DNA of 64,000 bases, from contig NC_088300.1 in the NCBI RefSeq assembly GCF_032854445.1, positions 44,943,682 to 45,007,681 of the forward strand. The letters run 5' to 3'. The translations under genes were made by a program, and so were the position numbers. Under the pieces are notes generated by a model, which was given only the letters and a program-made list of their open reading frames with translations, did no database searches and was not told where the DNA came from. The stretch is from Liolophura sinensis (lineage: Eukaryota > Mollusca > Polyplacophora > Chitonida > Chitonidae). Below are positions 46,891 to 57,565 of the stretch, one piece after another. How positions within the stretch are numbered: position 1 is the stretch's first letter; every line of letters begins with the position of its first letter.

Positions 46891-47233
46891 GTGCGCATTT
46901 ATACAGTATGACCTTATACATGTAGAACGTTATTCGCCTGATCCGAACCAGCTTGGAGTTAAAATGTTCGCTATATATAGACCTATTTGGAGAGTCAGGC
47001 AGATTGTCTTTGTGTGCCATTCTTCCTGTTTGATTAGGAGCCTTGGGATAGTTAGCTGTGGTCTAACACGTGAGTAGTAAAACTAACCCACCAGACTCGA
47101 TGTGTTGTTGCGGTCGGGAGTGTGTCAAAAGATTAGAGGCAATCTAATTCTGGTATAAAAATGATACTGGGCTTAAATCCTGTAATTTAATATATGCTTG
47201 AACAACGGGACTTGCAACCACCATGTATCTGTG

Positions 47234-47532
47234 CAGTGGCGTCGGAAGCAGTACAAATGATGGCCGTACCACTTCTCATAAAAACAAAACAAAAAAAACA
47301 ACAAAAAACAGTTGAACCAAGTTAAAGGTGACCAGCAAAATGAATGCCCATCTAGGCACTGTACACTATTAATCACATAAAACTGTAATGGATCTATGTG
47401 AAGAATAAAACCCCATAAAACGATTTCAGGGCATCTCCAGTGGTCATTCATCTCAAAGCATCCGGGGCCTAGGCGGCCCGTGGACCCTTGACTGATGGAC
47501 GTACTACTTTCAAATTGCTTCCGACGCGCTTG
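47234..47532. mobile_element. hAT-like MITE
   Basis: Left terminus CAGTGGCGTCGGAAGCAGTA; right terminus, inverted, CAAGCGCGTCGGAAGCAATT. The CAGTGGCGT start is typical of hAT elements. About 299 bp, no coding potential. No clear 8-bp target duplication was found, so the boundary at the right may have mutated. Confidence 0.65.
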
Positions 47533-47811
47533 TTGGCAGAGGTCATTTCAGCACGGAATCGGTTTCTGAGATGCCATGTTTCTGTCGGATTTTTTTCTAA
47601 TAAAAAACAACATGGAGAGTAAAAGCAGCGACGACAGTGTCATATTTGCCAAATACAGTCACATCTAACCGATGAAATATGTCCTCTTCAATCAGGATTT
47701 TATTCTAACTGCTCTTGTAAATGCTTAAATAGTACCAAAATGTACGCCCCTAGCACCAGGACTTAAGCAGAATTAGGTGAATTAATGCGGAGATGTTAAT
47801 TGCAAATTGGA

Positions 47812-48070
47812 GGCCTCTGTAGCCTAGGTGGTTAGCGCGGCGTAATGACACAGGAGCCTCTCATCACCGCTGTGAGTTCAAATCCAACTCATGCTGGTTT
47901 TTTTCTCAAGCTCTACATGGGAAGGCCTGTCAGCAATTTACGGATGATCGTCGGTTTACTCTGGGCTCTGCTCGGTCCCCCCCCCCCCCATAATGCTGAC
48001 CGCTGTCGTATAAGTGAAATATTCTTGAGTATGGGCTAAAACACCAAACAAATAAATAAACAAATAAAAA
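47812..48070 (+). mobile_element. tRNA-derived SINE, near full length
   Basis: Head GGCCTCTGTAGCCTAGGTGG TTAGCGCGG (A box), GAGTTCAAATCC (B box), CATGCTGG, TTTACTCTGGGCTCTGC, CCATAATGCTGACCGC and tail CAAACAAATAAATAAACAAA. A short flanking duplication AATTGCAAATT (47798-47808) / AATTACAAATT (48070-48080) marks the ends. Confidence 0.85.
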
Positions 48071-48461
48071 ATTACAAATTTATTAGACGTCATTCGTCTA
48101 TAGAATTATTCACAATGCCGTGTTGTTTTCATATTTAGCATCTTAACAATGCACCTGAACACCATTTTGGTCACTTTGAAATATACTGCGAGCCTAGCCG
48201 CGGCGAAACTTGCCTGACTTTTCTACGATTTTGTTGGTCAACTGTAACTATGGCGGACGTGGCCAGACTACATTGAGTATTAGACTTTCTTAGTAAACGT
48301 TAACTAAAGCTGACCGGGCTTTTCCAACATTTTGTGCACTAGGTAACTGCACTGGTGTATGCACCTGATAATTCTATTGTATTTTGCATCTATTAATCCC
48401 ATATACTGTATTATGCACTGACCTGTATATGACAAGCGATAACATCTTGTCACATTATGGG

Positions 48462-48672
48462 CCGATTTCACAAAGCCATTTCTGCTCGTATCAAAATTCC
48501 AAATACGATCTGAAATCTTGTTTTGGGGCTTTAGATATCCCAATTTTGCCTCCCCTCATCAATTTTGTCTTAAGACAAATGTGTCCAAATTTCAACTTTC
48601 AGTACCAAAAACTAAGCATCGTACAGAGTTTTTAAATGTTGACTTAAGTCAGAAAGAGCTTCGTGGAATCGG
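48462..48672. mobile_element. MITE with GCCGATTYCACRAAGC termini, probably Harbinger-related
   Basis: Left GGGCCGATTTCACAAAGCCA TTTCTG; right, inverted, AAGCCGATTCCACGAAGCTC TTTCTGAC. About 210 bp. Its ends resemble the left end of the Harbinger copy at 21656 (GGGCCCAGATTCACAAAGCC), and the fragment at 18252. Confidence 0.7.
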
Positions 48673-50500
48673 CTTCCGCTCCGTACGCCTATGACGCAGT
48701 GGTAACGTGTTTTACGTGTTTTAATCATGTGAGTGCAAGTGTGCGCCTCATTATATATATAGCCTCATTGGTGATCTAAATGCTGTTTATATTAGTACTT
48801 AGGTATTTCAACAGTGTCTGTATGGATTGTAACGAGGATTAGGTACACATGGGGGAAGTTATGTACTCGTAATTTGTAAACACGTTCATACGGTATACAA
48901 ACATAGTAAATGCCACTTCTGTGTTCTGGTCCACAGTTATTCAGATAATTCTAGGATCATTTATATTGTTTGCATGACGAAACAATTATTGGGAAATGGA
49001 ACAAAAGGTTGCCGCATTATTTATTTACAAACATTATCTGGAGACAATGGCTATCATTGACTTTCTTGTAAACGATCCTTGTATGGGGCAGCATTGTTTG
49101 GCTGATTTGCATGTCGTTTGTCATTTGTATATAGCCACACGTCAACGTACAGTTGAAGGTTACGCGATAAGGTACCTGTAAATTTACACGACACATTTAT
49201 CATCAGACATTCAAAGTGCCTGAAACTCCTGTTTTCACGAAACAAACCGCATTACAAGCCTCAGACAATCAGTTCTCGGAGACCATCCCGGCCCGCTATC
49301 TCATTGGATGATTTATTCTGCATCTAAGGAGCCTGTAAGATAGGTATATCCTGGATGTCAGATCTTGCCGTCAGAATACCACCAGAATTCACCAATATTG
49401 TTAGGTTTCCTAATCAGCTTCGTTCTATTTGGCGTATAGAGTGAAGAGTTATGTTGTAGAGAACCTGTGCATGCATGGGCTAATGGGATTCTTCTACTCG
49501 GTATAGAATAGCTAGCCAAACTTTTTGGTACCAGGGTTCTGCTGTACTCTGTAGAAAATAGCCGGTAAGACCGTTGGGCATAAGCAAGGTTTTTGTACAT
49601 GTTATAGAATAGCCTATGCACCAAACTGTTGTCTAAATAGGATGTTTCTACCCAGTACTGAACACCAACAAAAACTTGGTAAATAAGGTGTTTCCAAATG
49701 GTATAAAATAGGTCGCGAAGCTGTTGTTTCGCGGAGTGTTTCTACATGGTATTGAATAGCAAGACTTGATTAATAATGTGTTTCTACACGGTATAGATCA
49801 AGGGTGTTTCTATCAGGTATTGGCAAGCAAACGTTGGTTAATAAAGTGTGTCTACACGCTATGGAATAGCCAACAAAATGTTGTGTAATAGAGTGTTTCT
49901 ATCCAGTATTGAATAGCCAGCGAATTTGGATTATAAGGTGTTTCTAGTGTGTATAAATAGCCCACCAAATGCTGTGTGATAGGGAGTTTCTACCCGGCAT
50001 TGAATAGCAAGCAAAACTGGGTTAATAAGATGTTTCTACAGGGTATAGAATAGCCCACCAAACTGTTGTGTACCCTATCTAATGAACAATATACTGATGT
50101 CTTTACTTTTCCAAAAGGTTGATAAAGAAATGTAATATTCTGCTTTCAACACTACTAATAGCTGTTTCAAATGTTAGAAGAATTAGGGTAATAAGGGTTT
50201 TTTACACAATGTTTTGATACGGTATAGAACAGCTTGCCAATTGTAAACCTAAACACACAAGGAAATTGAGAACCCTTGCAAACACGTGCAACCAATGCAA
50301 AGTCAAGCTGTACCTTTAGCTTCCGATACTTCTGTTATGTGCACGACTGCCGTCAGTTTCTAAATATAGCTTGCCACTGTTTACATATGCTAAGTTCAGG
50401 GAGTGCTGTCTGCCTCTACCTTAGAATATTCCAGAATGCGCTCAGTTCGGTTCCTGTTTGTTTACATCAAGTGTTCAGGAATTTTCTTATTCTGGACAAT
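48673..50500. other. Intergenic; degenerate minisatellite in its second half
   Basis: 48673-49340 is unique with no recognised feature. The region from about 49500 is the repeat listed next. Confidence 0.4.
49480..50085. repeat. Degenerate minisatellite, about 46-bp unit (GTGTTTCTACACGGTATAGA...ATAGCC)
   Basis: About 13 units built from GTGTTTCTA, GGTATAGAATAGCC and alternating ACCAAACTGTTGTGTAATA or AAACTTGGTTAATAAG. Strongly diverged, so older than the arrays at 7-13 kb. Confidence 0.75.
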
Positions 50501-50510
50501 TCCACCAGGC

Positions 50511-50518
50511 TATATAAG
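50511..50518 (+). promoter_or_regulatory. Candidate TATA box (transporter promoter, or part of a solo LTR)
   Basis: TATATAAG followed by the purine-rich leader ACGGGAGAGAACGGAGAGAC. It lies 640 bp upstream of the transporter ATG, with a good acceptor (ATTTATTTACAG) ending at 51117. Downstream, a 58-bp direct duplication (about 50879-50970) and AATAAA near 50988 are also what a solo LTR would show, so the assignment is open. Confidence 0.3.
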
Positions 50519-50875
50519 ACGGGAGAGAACGGAGAGACGAGGAGAAAGGAGAATTATTGAAAGTTTGGATGCTTTCGCTGTGTATTACTTTAGTAAGCCT
50601 TTTGTGCTGAATTTTGGTGTCTCTGTAGCCTCTGGCTTTGTTATATCCTATCTCCACCGAGCACTTGTTCAGTCTGAACTTGTATGTTTAATTTGTGCTC
50701 TTTGTATACACAGTGCTTATTAGTACACGGACCCTGTCTGTGGAATTTTGTGTATATTTCGTCATACACTCAGTTATACTGTGGATTTTCCCTCTTGTGA
50801 ATTTGCCTCTGAGCATTTATGCCTGTGTGGTATATATATTGTGGAATATATGCGTCTGTTTGGACTTGACACCGC

Positions 50876-50972
50876 AAGTACTTTAGTATTTGTATAGATA
50901 CTGCTATCCTTTCTTGTTAAACATAAGTACTTTAGTATTTGTATAAGTCTTATTATCTGTTCTTGTTAAGCT
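50876..50972. repeat. Tandem duplication (AAGTACTTTAGTATTTGTATA), about 55-bp unit x2
   Basis: AAGTACTTTAGTATTTGTAT recurs at 50876 and 50927, each followed by CTTGTTAA. Confidence 0.85.
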
Positions 50973-51151
50973 AATAAATTGTTGTAAAATAAAATCTGCT
51001 GGTTTTGGTTATTTTTTTGTGCGGCTAAACTGTCGTGTATTTCGAACAAGCCATCTCTTTATAATACAGACAGTTTGGGTCGTAACACTTCATATATACG
51101 TCTGCATTTATTTACAGACAATCGCAAAGACAGACGGAAATAAGGCTATTC

Positions 51152-51455
51152 ATGATGGCGGCGAATAGAAAACGAGGAGGAAGAGAAGAAGACAGGATGA
51201 TGACGTCTGGGCCCAGCGGAGAGAGTGACTCCATCTGTAGCACGGATACCATCCAGTCGGACAAGATCGTGGAGCCCCCTGACGGCGGCTGGGGATGGGT
51301 GATCGTTTTCGCCGCCTTCATGTGTGCCTTCATCATAGATGGCGTGACCAATTCATTCGGCGTGTTCTACGTGGAGTTCCTGGACTACTTTCAGGCGGAC
51401 AAAGCTGTGACGGCACTGGCTGGATCCTTGATCTGCGGTTGCTTCCTGACCTTTG
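51152..51455 (+). CDS. Transporter exon 1 (N-terminus, TM1-TM2)
   Basis: Start ATGATGGCGGCG; the upstream acceptor at 51117 suggests a spliced 5' UTR. Encodes a 43-residue hydrophilic N-terminus, the DGGWGW motif and SFGVFYVEFLDYF. Donor TTTG|GTATGA, so the reading frame that runs on to 51550 is intron. Confidence 0.9.
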
Positions 51456-53930
51456 GTATGACAGATGTACAGCTTGCTCCTGATTGTACTGCTCAGTCCA
51501 TGATGATAATCCTGTCTAGTTTCTTCGCACCCACCCCATCTCATGCTTAATTAGTGATTCATTCAGATAACTAAATAATCCACTAAAAATGCAAGCATGT
51601 TAACGTGTCTGTAATCAGATAAGGTCTTCTTTCCGTGATGACAAATTCTGATAAGCATTTTTAAGATGGATTCTGTGTGTAATACTTTCCATTTCATTGA
51701 CTGAAAACTAAACACTGAACGTAAAGCTATCGATAAGCATGTCGACTTAAATATGCCTTGATTATAGGTGCAGTGATTAAATAAAGCATTTTAAAATTTT
51801 TAGCCTTCGTCGCGTTATGATCTATGGCTTAATGATTACGACTCGGTTGTAACAGATAAACATACATGTACATACAACAAGTTTTTAACAGTAGTACTAA
51901 TAATAGAAATAAGACAAAATAAATAACTACGTCTCCCCCGTGTCCTCTATGGATGTCTGACAATGACTCTATTTCATTTCAGCATTCATAACTCCCCATG
52001 GTCATATACTCGGGCCTAGACAGTCTTCCTGTTTTTTTCATGGCATACCGGGTATATTCAGAAAATGGACATCGTTTTAAATATTCTTTTTTCTTACTTT
52101 CTTGATTTCAGTTGTGTCTCAACCCTGAACAGGATCGCCGACGACAGATAGAACAGGGTGTAGAGAAGAAAGTATTGTGTAAGGTCACACTAGTTAACTA
52201 TTGTTACCGGTTTACGTAAGTTACCATGGTAAGACTCAATGTGGAAGTGTGTTGGTTGTCAGCTGACCCCGGCCTGACAACGTTCTTGTCCTCATCACGT
52301 CACTTCCTGTTTACAGGCGCTATATCAAGTCCCTTGGTTTCTCGCTTCGGTTGTCGGTCGGTGGCATTCGTCGGGGGCATTGTTACATCAGTGTCCCTTG
52401 TTCTCTGCAGCTTCAGCCCAAACATCGAGAGCTTCCTTTTTACATACGGCTGTCTAGCAGGTAGTACCATTCATCCTGTGTTCCTCAACGAACAGTTGTT
52501 CTTGGAAATGTCTTAATTGCAGTACACCTTAGTATGAGTTCAGTCCATCACGAATCCTGTGATCATTTGAAACAAATTTATGGAGCAATCCATCATGCAA
52601 GTTGGTGTGATTAAGACCTTTAGTTTTGACAGTCATTAAAATTTAATTCCTTTTTCGAAAAATATTTGGTTAAGCCTTTGAATATAACAAGATTTCACGC
52701 TGGAAATTGCGCATACTTGCATGTGTTTCCTTGTGAATATCTGTGCTGATAGTCGCACAAGACAAAATACCGCTAGAATAAGATATAACACTTTTCTAAT
52801 GTTACAGGTGTAGGGTTGGGTCTGGTTTACGTGCCTTCCATGCTTATTGTGAACTTCTACTTCGACAAGAAGCGTGGGATTGCCTCTGGTATAGTCACTT
52901 CCGGTGCAGGAGTCGGTGTGGTGGCCATGGCAAAGTTGTCGCAGTGTCTGCTCAAAGAATATGGTTGGAAAGGCGCGCATATGATTATTGCTGGCGTCGC
53001 CTTAAACTTGTGCGTGTGTGCCTGTCTGTTTCAACCGCTGCGTGTGAAGCGACGGGTGCTGGAGGCTGAGGAAGAGTGGGACGCCGGAGTGGAAGAGGTG
53101 GTCGCAATGGACACTGCCACAGGCAAGCTCCCGACCCCCATACTGCCAGTAACCCCAGCCTGGTCCCCTGTGCCGCATCCACGCTCGCACGTCATCAATA
53201 ACTGCGTGTACAACAGTCGCTACATGTCCTTACCGATGGTGGAAGGAGAGAATAAGAGTCATTACTATTCAACGTTCCGCTCTAAGCCTGCTCTGATTCC
53301 TTACATGGCGACAGTCCGAGGCACAGCAGCGTCGAGGAGCACGGAATTTGTGAATCATACTAAAGGTTCAGACACCAACCCAGCCCGACCGTATACCAGT
53401 ATGTTCACTGTCAGCACGACCCCTTCCTCAGAGGCTAGGTCATCCTCCAAGCAACAGACGAAGATGGTCACGATGAGCCCTCTAGTGCGCAAAGACATCT
53501 TCTTCAGTGGCAGTGTGATGTCTCTAGAACAGTTTAAATCCCAGCCAGATATGAAACATTATATCGCCAGTATCATGGTAGAGGAGGAAGAGAGCTCACT
53601 ATCATCGAATCAAGGGTCCAAGATGGTGTGCGGATCAAACTGCTCAAACTTCGACTTATCTTTTTTTAAATCCATGACATTCAACATTTTCTGTGTGTCG
53701 TCGATGTTGATCCAAATTGCTGGCTTCATCCCTGCTTTTTATTTGGGGAATTACGCTCAGTCGCTAGGACTGGATGCCAGCAACGTCTCCACATTCCTTA
53801 CATGCATAGGTTAGCATACCATCTACCATTGCACAAGCGCTCAGCTATCTCAAATACACATAGTAACGAGGAAATTTGTGAGCAAGTAACGAGAAAATTG
53901 AGCAAACATACACAGTTTGAATAGTAATCC

Positions 53931-53993
<63 letters not shown>

Positions 53994-55249
53994 CATAGTG
54001 TAAGATAATCATAACCCATGCAGGGTTCAGGTATACATACATATCCGGAAATGCTTTATATGACTGAAAAATGTTGCTTTTTCCTTGACTTTTTTGTTTC
54101 ATACAAATTTTTCTTTGGTTGCATGCAGGTTTTTCTTGTATCATCGGTCGTCTGTTAAGCGGAGCGTTGGCCTCCTGGAAACCCCATCAGTGTTTGAACA
54201 TCATGGCCGTCAGTCTAACGCTTACCGGCGTAGTCTGTGCTCTATACTCAGTCTGTAAGACTGTCCTTCATATCTGTGTCACTTCATCCCTATTCGGCTT
54301 CTTAATAGGTACGTGTATCTACCCTCAGATTGATGACTGTATAATAAGCGGCTACACAGAAGTGGTATGAAAAACGAACGCGGCAATTATTCTTTCAGGT
54401 AAATGTAAGCTTAAAGCAGTGTTGCGTCTCACTTCCATTCGTTAAAAAGTAGAGAAATCCGATTCCATGTGTTTTACCTTGTTTTCTGAAAAGAGCATAT
54501 GTGCCCCTGCAGGTTTCTTCCCACCAGTTCAGCCGATGCTTTTGGTTCGGTACCTAGGACTGGAGAAGCTCTCAGCATCATTTGGTCTCTCCACGGGCCT
54601 CAAGGGCTTGGCAACCATGGTTGGTCCTCCTCTTGCAGGTAAGAGTTCAAGTCAGTGATTATAAGCACACTGGATGGATAGACTGGTATCAGCGGAGCAC
54701 GGTGCCGGTGTTTAAATTGGCAAGGTAAACTGACAAGAGGCCGTACTTCACCATCAACTATCTATACTACAGTCTTTTATGTTATAAAGTAATACAATAT
54801 TGAGGATGGGGGCTAAATAGTCCACCGCGATTATATCATTATAAGCTAATCAGTTGTTTAATAATTGAAATGTGTGTAAATTACAACTCAAGCTATTCAT
54901 TGTGACATTATATGAACAGTGAGATGATGCTGTTTCCATGCATGTGACTTAATGCTTTAGGGCTCAAGGAGGCATTCATTTTTTCGGTTTTTTTTCTCCA
55001 GGTGTCCTTTTGGAATCTACGGGTACGTACATCGCGCCATTTTGTTTTGGTGGCGCGTGTTTGTCCATAGCCGGCTTTTTACATTGGGTAGTCCCTTTTG
55101 TGGATGATAGGGACGGCGACTGTAAGCTCCCGATGGAGCTGGATGTCGTTAGTTGTGACAGTGGTAGCCAAACAGGGGAGAGCCTGGTGGAGAGCGAGGA
55201 CGAGGCGAGCGGAAATACCTGCCAAGTGAAGATGCATCCGTCTGTATAA
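51152..55249 (+). CDS. SLC16-family (monocarboxylate transporter-like) gene, six coding exons, 667 aa
   Basis: Exons 51152-51455, 52317-52460, 52808-53809, 54129-54308, 54513-54638, 55002-55249; total 2004 nt, ATG to TAA, all introns GT-AG and phase 1, each splitting a Gly codon. Signature 1 of the family, PPDGGWGWVIVFAAF, is at residues 42-56 at the start of TM1; signature 2, YFDKKRGIASG, is at 167-177 around TM4-5. A very long loop (about residues 229-434) separates the two six-helix halves; C-half helices start near FNIFCVSSMLIQIAGFIPAF. TM8 reads GFSCIIGRLLSG: the Arg of the proton-coupled MCTs is present (R491) but their Asp is Cys (C487). Likely a plasma-membrane carrier for a monocarboxylate or related solute, probably not a classical H+/lactate carrier (inference). 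Closest in style to the MCT9/12/14 group, not proven. Confidence 0.92.
52317..52460 (+). CDS. Transporter exon 2 (TM2-TM4)
   Basis: Acceptor CTGTTTACAG, donor GCAG|GTAGTA. Encodes AISSPLVSRFGCRSVAFVGG, matching the 'GPxxSxLxxRFGxRxVxxxGG' stretch between TM2 and TM3 of MCTs. Confidence 0.9.
52808..53809 (+). CDS. Transporter exon 3 (TM4-TM6, long cytoplasmic loop, TM7-TM8)
   Basis: Acceptor CTAATGTTACAG, donor ATAG|GTTAGC, 1002 nt. Holds signature 2 and the whole central loop, rich in Ser/Thr/Pro (possible phosphorylation sites) and with no known domain. Loop of about 205 residues is much longer than the 30-100 of MCT1-4. Confidence 0.92.
53934..53991. repeat. (TA)n microsatellite in transporter intron 3
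   Basis: About 28 TA units. A short AT-dinucleotide reading frame over it is an artefact. Confidence 0.95.
54129..54308 (+). CDS. Transporter exon 4 (TM8-TM10)
   Basis: Acceptor GTTGCATGCAG, donor ATAG|GTACGT. Contains GRLLSGALASW (R491) and a hydrophobic helix MAVSLTLTGVVCALYSV. Confidence 0.9.
54513..54638 (+). CDS. Transporter exon 5 (TM10-TM11)
   Basis: Acceptor GTGCCCCTGCAG, donor GCAG|GTAAGA. Encodes FFPPVQPMLLVRYLGLEKL and FGLSTGLKGLATMVGPPLAG, typical of the MCT TM10-11 region ('GL..GxxxLxGPPxAG'). Confidence 0.92.
55002..55249 (+). CDS. Transporter exon 6 (TM11-TM12, C-tail, stop)
   Basis: Acceptor TTTTTTTCTCCAG. Encodes the final helix (APFCFGGACLSIAGFLHWV) and a 53-residue acidic tail ending QVKMHPSV, then TAA at 55247-55249. 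Confidence 0.9.
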
Positions 55250-57091
55250 GTGTATGACCAGAATAAGATGACACCCAAACACTGGGCCAATTTAGGGTCA
55301 GGCTCCTTGTAAGGCGCCATTAAAGAGTCATTCTATCATCAGCGTCAACAAACATTTACGGAAGAGCAACGCAAAAACGTCTTTTGGCTTTCCAGATTCA
55401 CTGGTGTGTTTTCTATGCACAACAACGAATGTTACCAAAGATACCTGAGCACAAATTAAAAGGTCAATCCAACTAAAAATTAGACTTCCAGGACCCGTTG
55501 TGGCTCATAACTCACAGATGATTTTCTTCAGTAAGATGGGTGAAGTATTCTCTTGCGGTGTTTACATTCCCCAATCATTCAATCAAAGTCTATGCTTCGA
55601 TCCCATATAGCCTCTTGGTGATTGCAGTACCGTGCGTCTTCCCATATGTCACACCATATGTCACGAACGAAAAACTTCATTTCCACAGTGAAGTGAACTT
55701 TAATTATGTACTTGTATATACTTCTGCTTACACTTCACTGAATAATAATATATATTTTGTAATGAAATCTCCGCATCAAAAATACATCCATTTACCGATA
55801 CTTTTGGCGCACTAGGTACGTGATACAATATCAATGAAAAACATACTTACCTATCGTTGCTTTACTTAACTTTAATTCCTTTGCTTTCAGGGTATAAGGC
55901 CTATCAGAATCTCTAAACTTATCAGTGGCTGACTATGTATTATTTACATAGCATTTGTAGAAATAATATTCGATCCGAATCTCCAATTGTTCATTTATAA
56001 ATGTCTAAACATTTAATTTTACATGTGGTGGGAGATCTCCTTTGTTTATTAGGTTGGATTGTAAAGCTTACGGGTTTGAAACTGAATCAAATTGGGTATC
56101 TATGGTTCCTCTTAGAGATCTGTTTACGCATTTGTGCTGGTCAACAACGTAACCCATAACACGGCACTGGCGGAAACGACTAGCTGGTTTTTGGGGTGTT
56201 CTATCTTGTACTTTGTATTCGTTACGTTTGTTTTATTTTCAATATATTCATGAAAATCTGTACGTGTTGCTCGCGTGCGCGCGTTTCCTTCATATTTGGC
56301 CCGGTAATTAGCGACTGTTATAGACGTTTGCAATCTGAGTGAGTTTCCGCCAGTAGTAACAACTGGGTTTCATGTGTATGTTTGCAATTCAATGTTTTTC
56401 TCCGCTACCAAACTTGTATCTGGGACTAGCCATTTGTTTTGGGTTGAATTCCTGACTTGAATATACAAAATATTTTTTTGAAATGTATACCTTTTGGTGT
56501 TATATTTGTTGCGGACATGTTTTAAGGTCCTGTTTGCTGTTTATTGTTTTTAGTACTCCCGGTGGGTAATGTACTATTAGTGTAAGCATTCATATTGAAT
56601 GTTCGTGCATCATGGAGCATATGATCCTGCATGACGTTGTCATCGCTTTCTACGATGGTTGCGATATGCTGGATATTATATGCGATGAGATCTCATGCAT
56701 AATAACCCCTTCTCACAATATTGCCATGACCCCTCACAATATTGCCATGTCTTATATACTGTGTTGTTTGGGTGCATAGCATACCATTTTTCTCCTCAGT
56801 TAATTCCAATCACGTTTTAGGCACATCAATCAAATGATTCCTTGATGTTATCCATGAACAAAAACAATGAAAATTTTACATTTGTAAATGTTTAAGGATT
56901 GTCTCAACACCGGGACTTGTTTTATTCTGTCATAGTGCTGACCTCTGTGAGACTTTATACTGTCCTGTTACGCTGGTCACGAGATAGCTCCAAGTGCGTA
57001 AATGTGCACATACATGTATATTGATTGTCTCAAGAAGGGTTTGTATTATTTCGTCACAGTGCTGGACCCAGTGGAACAAACAAAGAATAAA
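55250..57091 (+). terminator. Probable transporter 3' UTR ending at AATAAA (57086-57091)
   Basis: No coding sequence recognised. AATAAA at 57086-57091 is followed by a GT/T-rich element (GTCTGTTTTTCTC, GTCATGTGTGATTTGTGG), the normal arrangement of a poly(A) site. A small duplication CTCACAATATTGCCATG occurs twice at 56713-56750. A UTR of 1.8 kb is plausible but not proven. Confidence 0.45.
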
Positions 57092-57483
57092 CATTGAAGT
57101 CTGTTTTTCTCACTCTGTCGTCATGTGTGATTTGTGGACGAACATTGACTAGAAAGTAGTGGTCGCGAGACTCATCTCGTTGCTAATATCAGTAACTGTC
57201 ACATACAAGTTTTTAATCTTTTGATCTGTATTTGTTACCACTATCTACAGCAGTAAATGAACTCTGTACCCTAATGGCTGGGATCAATAATACCACAGAC
57301 TCGAATCCAATTCTCGCTAGTCGTAGTCTTCCAGAATGAGCAGGTTATCGTTCCGTCCGTTGATGTAAAATCTCTATCAACGTTCACCCTCAAAAACAGC
57401 CTACATCGTCCTATAAACAGTATCCGTAATATAGCCATTGCCACGCACACGTACCACTTACTTACTACCAAGGTGAAACTTAC

Positions 57484-57565
57484 TACCAAGCTGGGTCGCC
57501 GTCGCATAAATGAAATATTCTTGACTACGACGTGAAACACCAATTAAAAAATACTAGATAAATAA
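57484..57565 (+). mobile_element. tRNA-derived SINE, short tail fragment
   Basis: CGCCGTCGCATAAATGAAAT ATTCTTGACTACGACGTGAA and CACCAATTAAAA; diverged. Confidence 0.6.

Larger units (their letters stand above)
43250..47233. other. Intergenic, mostly unique sequence; no gene seen
   Basis: Apart from the repeats listed separately, no splice-bounded coding sequence was recognised. CG-containing words are somewhat denser around 45880-46250, but no exon could be supported. Confidence 0.4.

Noticed and set aside
50403-50723. 106-codon plus-strand open frame upstream of the transporter
   Set aside because: Begins with GTG, overlaps the TATA/leader region, and the hydrophobic composition is unremarkable; better seen as leader or repeat.
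57271-57543. 90-codon minus-strand frame near the SINE tail
   Set aside because: Partly made of the SINE tail and begins with a non-ATG codon.
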